Shown here: positions 61,547 to 64,000 of the stretch, in pieces
Position numbering within the stretch: position 1 is the first letter of the stretch
Layout: each line of letters begins with the position of its first letter
Position numbers and translations under genes: made by a program
DNA from: RSA9 sp036381195
GTDB lineage: Bacteria > Gemmatimonadota > Gemmatimonadetes > Longimicrobiales > RSA9
DNA: 64,000 nt
NCBI GenBank assembly: GCA_036381195.1
Contig: DASVDH010000062.1
Location: forward strand, 5,666-69,665
Direction: 5' to 3'
The notes under the pieces: generated by a model
Told to the model about the DNA's origin: nothing
The model's input: only the letters and a program-made list of their open reading frames with translations
Databases searched by the model: none

Positions 61547-62926
61547 CTCCCCTCCCTTCCGGATCCCCAGCCGCCGCATGATCTTGAGCAGACTCGCGTG
61601 GTCGGCGAGCCCCAGGGCTTCCGCCGTTCGCGTGATGTGCCAGTCGTGCGCGTGCAGCGCCTCGAGCACGATCGTGCGCTCCGCCTCCGCCTTGCGTTCC
61701 TGGTAGGTGCGCGGCGGCCGGTCCGCGGCGATCGCTGCCCCACCCGGCTGCGCCGCCGCACCGACCAGGACGTCCGCGGGCACGTCGTCGACCTCGATCA
61801 CCTCACCATCCGACGCGATCAGCATGCGCTCGACCGCGTTGCGCAGCTCCCGCACGTTGTTCTTCCGCCAGTCGTAGCGGCAGAGCGCTGCGAGCGCCTC
61901 CGGCGAGACGCGCTTCCTGCGCATGCCGAAGCGCGCGCAGAGCTGCGCGAGGAAGTGCTCGACCAGCTCCGGCACGTCCGAGAGCCGCTCCGCGAGCGGC
62001 GGCACGCGGATGACGTGCACGTTGAGCCGGTAGAGTAGGTCCTTGCGGAACGCGCCTTCCTCGACCGCGCGCTCGAGGTCGCGGTGCGTCGCGGCGACGA
62101 CGCGCGCCTCCACCGCCACGGTGCGGTCGCCGCCCACGCGCGTGACCTCGCGGTTCTCGAGCGCGCGCAGCAGCTTGGCCTGCGCGGCGAGCGGCAGGTC
62201 ACCGACCTCGTCCAGGAACAGCGTGCCGCGGCCCGCGCGCTCGAACGCGCCCTTCCTCTGCCGGTCCGCTCCCGTGAACGCGCCACGCTCGTGGCCGAAC
62301 AGCTCGCTCTCGACCAGGTTCTCCGGCAAGGCCGCGCAGTTCAGCGCGACGAACGGCTGCTTCGGCTCCGCGCCCAGCGTGTGCAGGTCCCGCGCGACCA
62401 GCTCCTTGCCCGAGCCGCTCTCGCCCAGGACCAGCACCGGGCTGGGGATCGGCGCCAGCCGGCGGATCTCCTCGCGCAACCGCTGCATGGCCGGGCTCGA
62501 GCCGACGAGCGACGTCTCCGCGTCCAGCCGCGCGCGCAGCGCCTTCACCTCGCCGACGAGCCGGCCTCGCTCCAGCGCGTTCCGCACTTCCTGCACGACG
62601 CGCTGCATCGGCTCCGCCTTGTCGATGAACGCGAACGCGCCGAGCCGCACCGCGCGCACGCAGCGGTCGAAGTCGCCCGTGCCGGTGTAGACGATGACCG
62701 GCGTGTCCAGCCCCAGCTCCTGCATCCGGCGCAGTACCTCGAAGCCGTCCATGCCCGGCATCTCGAGGTCCAAGATCACGCAGTCCAGCTCCTCGTCGCG
62801 CAACGCCTCGAGCGCCTCCGGGCCGGACGTGGCAATGCGTACGCGCCAGCCGCCCAGCCGCTGGAGGTCGTAGGCGTACTGATCGGCCATGGCCGCGACG
62901 TCATCGACGACGAGGATGCGGGTCAC
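61541..62926 (-). CDS. NtrC-type sigma-54-dependent response regulator
   Basis: A 461-residue response regulator: receiver domain (phospho-acceptor Asp53 in VILDLEMPGMDG), AAA+ domain with Walker A LGESGSGKE, the sigma-54-contacting GAFTGA loop (HERGAFTGADR), Walker B LFLDEVGDLP, and a C-terminal FIS-type HTH (ALHAHDWHITRTAEALGLADHASLLKIMRRLGI). GTG 62926 follows GGAGACC and places the receiver motif at the N-terminus. No cognate kinase is within the window. Acting with sigma-54, it would activate promoters elsewhere. Confidence 0.94.
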   Translation of the reverse strand: MTRILVVDDVAAMADQYAYDLQRLGGWRVRIATSGPEALEALRDEELDCVILDLEMPGMDGFEVLRRMQELGLDTPVIVYTGTGDFDRCVRAVRLGAFAFIDKAEPMQRVVQEVRNALERGRLVGEVKALRARLDAETSLVGSSPAMQRLREEIRRLAPIPSPVLVLGESGSGKELVARDLHTLGAEPKQPFVALNCAALPENLVESELFGHERGAFTGADRQRKGAFERAGRGTLFLDEVGDLPLAAQAKLLRALENREVTRVGGDRTVAVEARVVAATHRDLERAVEEGAFRKDLLYRLNVHVIRVPPLAERLSDVPELVEHFLAQLCARFGMRRKRVSPEALAALCRYDWRKNNVRELRNAVERMLIASDGEVIEVDDVPADVLVGAAAQPGGAAIAADRPPRTYQERKAEAERTIVLEALHAHDWHITRTAEALGLADHASLLKIMRRLGIRKGGEG

Positions 62927-63083
62927 GTGGGGTCTCCGGCGGGCTGCGGGATCGCTGCTCGAACGCGCCCGGCGTGCGCGCATCGCCGGGCGCATGGAGG
63001 TACTCGGCGGCTCCGCCGCGCGTTCCCCGGCGAGCGCGCCGGGACACGCCTGGCGCGCGCAGTCTCCGCCCAGCGAAGGCCCC

Positions 63084-64000
63084 CTACGGTACCACGCGAA
63101 CGAGCCCCACCCTGCGGTCCAGCCCGTTCTCGGTCTTGCCGACCACGAGGATCTTGCCGTCCGGCTGGATCACGACGTCGCTGGCCTGGTCGAAGTCCGC
63201 GAAGAAGTCGACGGTGAGCACGCCGTTGGTGCCGAAGCTCGTGTCGAGCGTGCCGTCGTCGCTCAGTCGGATCACGCCGAAGTCGCCGCTCGTGGCGCCG
63301 ACGATGATGATCCGGCCGGCGGCGTCCACCGCGATGCCGTTGGCCTTCGAGAGCGTGGGGGTGAGGAGCAGCCCGCCGGCCCCGAAGCCGGCATCCGGCG
63401 CGCCGTTCGCGTCGTAGCGCGCGACGAACGCGCTCGAGTCGGAGTGGCCGGAGACGAGGACCCTACCGCTCGCGTCCAGCGCGAGCTCGACGGCCCAATC
63501 GAACGCGCCGGTCTGCGGCCACACGATGCCCTCGTTGTCGAACGTCGAGTCCGGGACGCCGGTCGCGAGCAGGCGCACGATGCCGATGTCCGGGTCCGAG
63601 CCGCCGGACTCGGCCGCCCGCCCGGTGACGACGGTCCGGCCGTCCGGCAGCAGCGCGCCCGCGTGCGCGCCATCCGACCGGCCCGCAATGTCGATGGTCA
63701 CCGTGCCGTCCCCGCCGAACGTCGGGTCGAGGACGCCCGCGCTCGTGAGGCGCGCGATCGCGAAATCGGCGTCGGCCGTCACGGAGTGCGCCGCGCCGAC
63801 GAGGATGATCGAGCCGTCCGGCTGGATCAGGATGTCGTCGGCCCCGTCCAGCCGTCCGTCGAAGTCGGCGAACGCCACGCCGTTGCTGCCGAAGCTGGCG
63901 TCGAGCGTGCCGTCGGCGTTCAGGCGCGCCACGCCGAAATCGTCGTTGGCCGGGAGGTTGACGAGGTCGCGCGCGATCCCCGCGACCAGGATGCGCCCGT
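63084..64000 (-). CDS. Delta-60-repeat protein, 5' end outside window
   Basis: Partial gene reading in from beyond 64000 with 305 C-terminal residues visible. It consists of repeats near 55 residues: ARLNADGTLDASFGSNGVAF, DILIQPDGSIILVGAA, RLTSAGVLDPTFGGDGTV, RYDANGAPDAGFGAGG and VVIQPDGKILVVGKTE, matching the delta-60 beta-propeller repeat of large secreted proteins. It ends at RVGLVRVVP without a recognisable sorting domain. Such proteins are surface or secreted with unknown function. Confidence 0.85.
   Translation of the reverse strand, partial: GRILVAGIARDLVNLPANDDFGVARLNADGTLDASFGSNGVAFADFDGRLDGADDILIQPDGSIILVGAAHSVTADADFAIARLTSAGVLDPTFGGDGTVTIDIAGRSDGAHAGALLPDGRTVVTGRAAESGGSDPDIGIVRLLATGVPDSTFDNEGIVWPQTGAFDWAVELALDASGRVLVSGHSDSSAFVARYDANGAPDAGFGAGGLLLTPTLSKANGIAVDAAGRIIIVGATSGDFGVIRLSDDGTLDTSFGTNGVLTVDFFADFDQASDVVIQPDGKILVVGKTENGLDRRVGLVRVVP

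Overview
The window is a very GC-rich bacterial chromosome segment. TonB-dependent receptors with N-terminal carboxypeptidase-regulatory-like domains, a SusC/SusD pair, a PorV-like barrel with a type-IX-like C-terminal domain, many lipobox lipoproteins and Ala/Pro/Arg-rich proteins suggest a Gram-negative such as a member of Gemmatimonadota. That assignment is inference from gene content. No rRNA, tRNA, CRISPR array, integrase or transposase was seen.

Region 1 (1-13.8 kb, minus strand) is a sugar-utilisation operon. In transcription order it holds a LacI repressor, GH3 beta-glucosidase, TonB-dependent receptor, PF10091/GH144-type glucanase, Cys-type sulfatase, formylglycine-generating enzyme, SSS symporter and an incomplete PHP-type phosphoesterase. 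The promoter in front of lacI has TTGACA, an 18-bp spacer and TACAGT, with two LacI-type operators 21 bp apart. The set looks like a polysaccharide utilisation locus, possibly for a beta-1,2-glucan or a sulfated derivative.

Region 2 (13.8-18.2 kb, plus strand) holds the most unusual gene: a sigma-70-family factor fused to a C-terminal HNH_3-like domain whose first His and Asn appear replaced. It is followed by a repeat-bearing gap, an unknown lipoprotein and a tandemly duplicated PAP2/vanadium-haloperoxidase-like protein.

Region 3 (18.2-34.3 kb, mostly minus strand) holds SusC/SusD without glycosidases, a small exported protein, an M14 carboxypeptidase, a short TonB-like protein, a decayed ADOP/MacB-type permease, a beta-propeller amidohydrolase, a low-complexity protein, a slipin with a GntR regulator, and a TPR lipoprotein. 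The nutrient theme is more peptide than sugar.

Region 4 (34.5-45.9 kb, minus strand) is a five-gene surface operon: TonB-dependent receptor, 1405-aa secreted protein with a T9SS/FlgD-like C-terminus, PorV/PorQ-like barrel, small beta-barrel and large lipoprotein. It starts at a TTGACA-N18-TAGAGT promoter and ends at two tandem hairpins.

Region 5 (46.5-64 kb) holds a GH65 phosphorylase, tandem-Usp protein and beta-phosphoglucomutase-like enzyme (phosphorolytic sugar use); a divergent membrane pyrophosphatase; a cupin lipoprotein; an ArsR/SRPBCC pair; a DUF305 lipoprotein with an LVIVD-repeat protein; a peptidoglycan amidase coupled to a GHL10/DigH-like hydrolase; an NtrC-type response regulator; and a truncated delta-60-repeat protein. 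Several convergent junctions carry perfect hairpin terminators.
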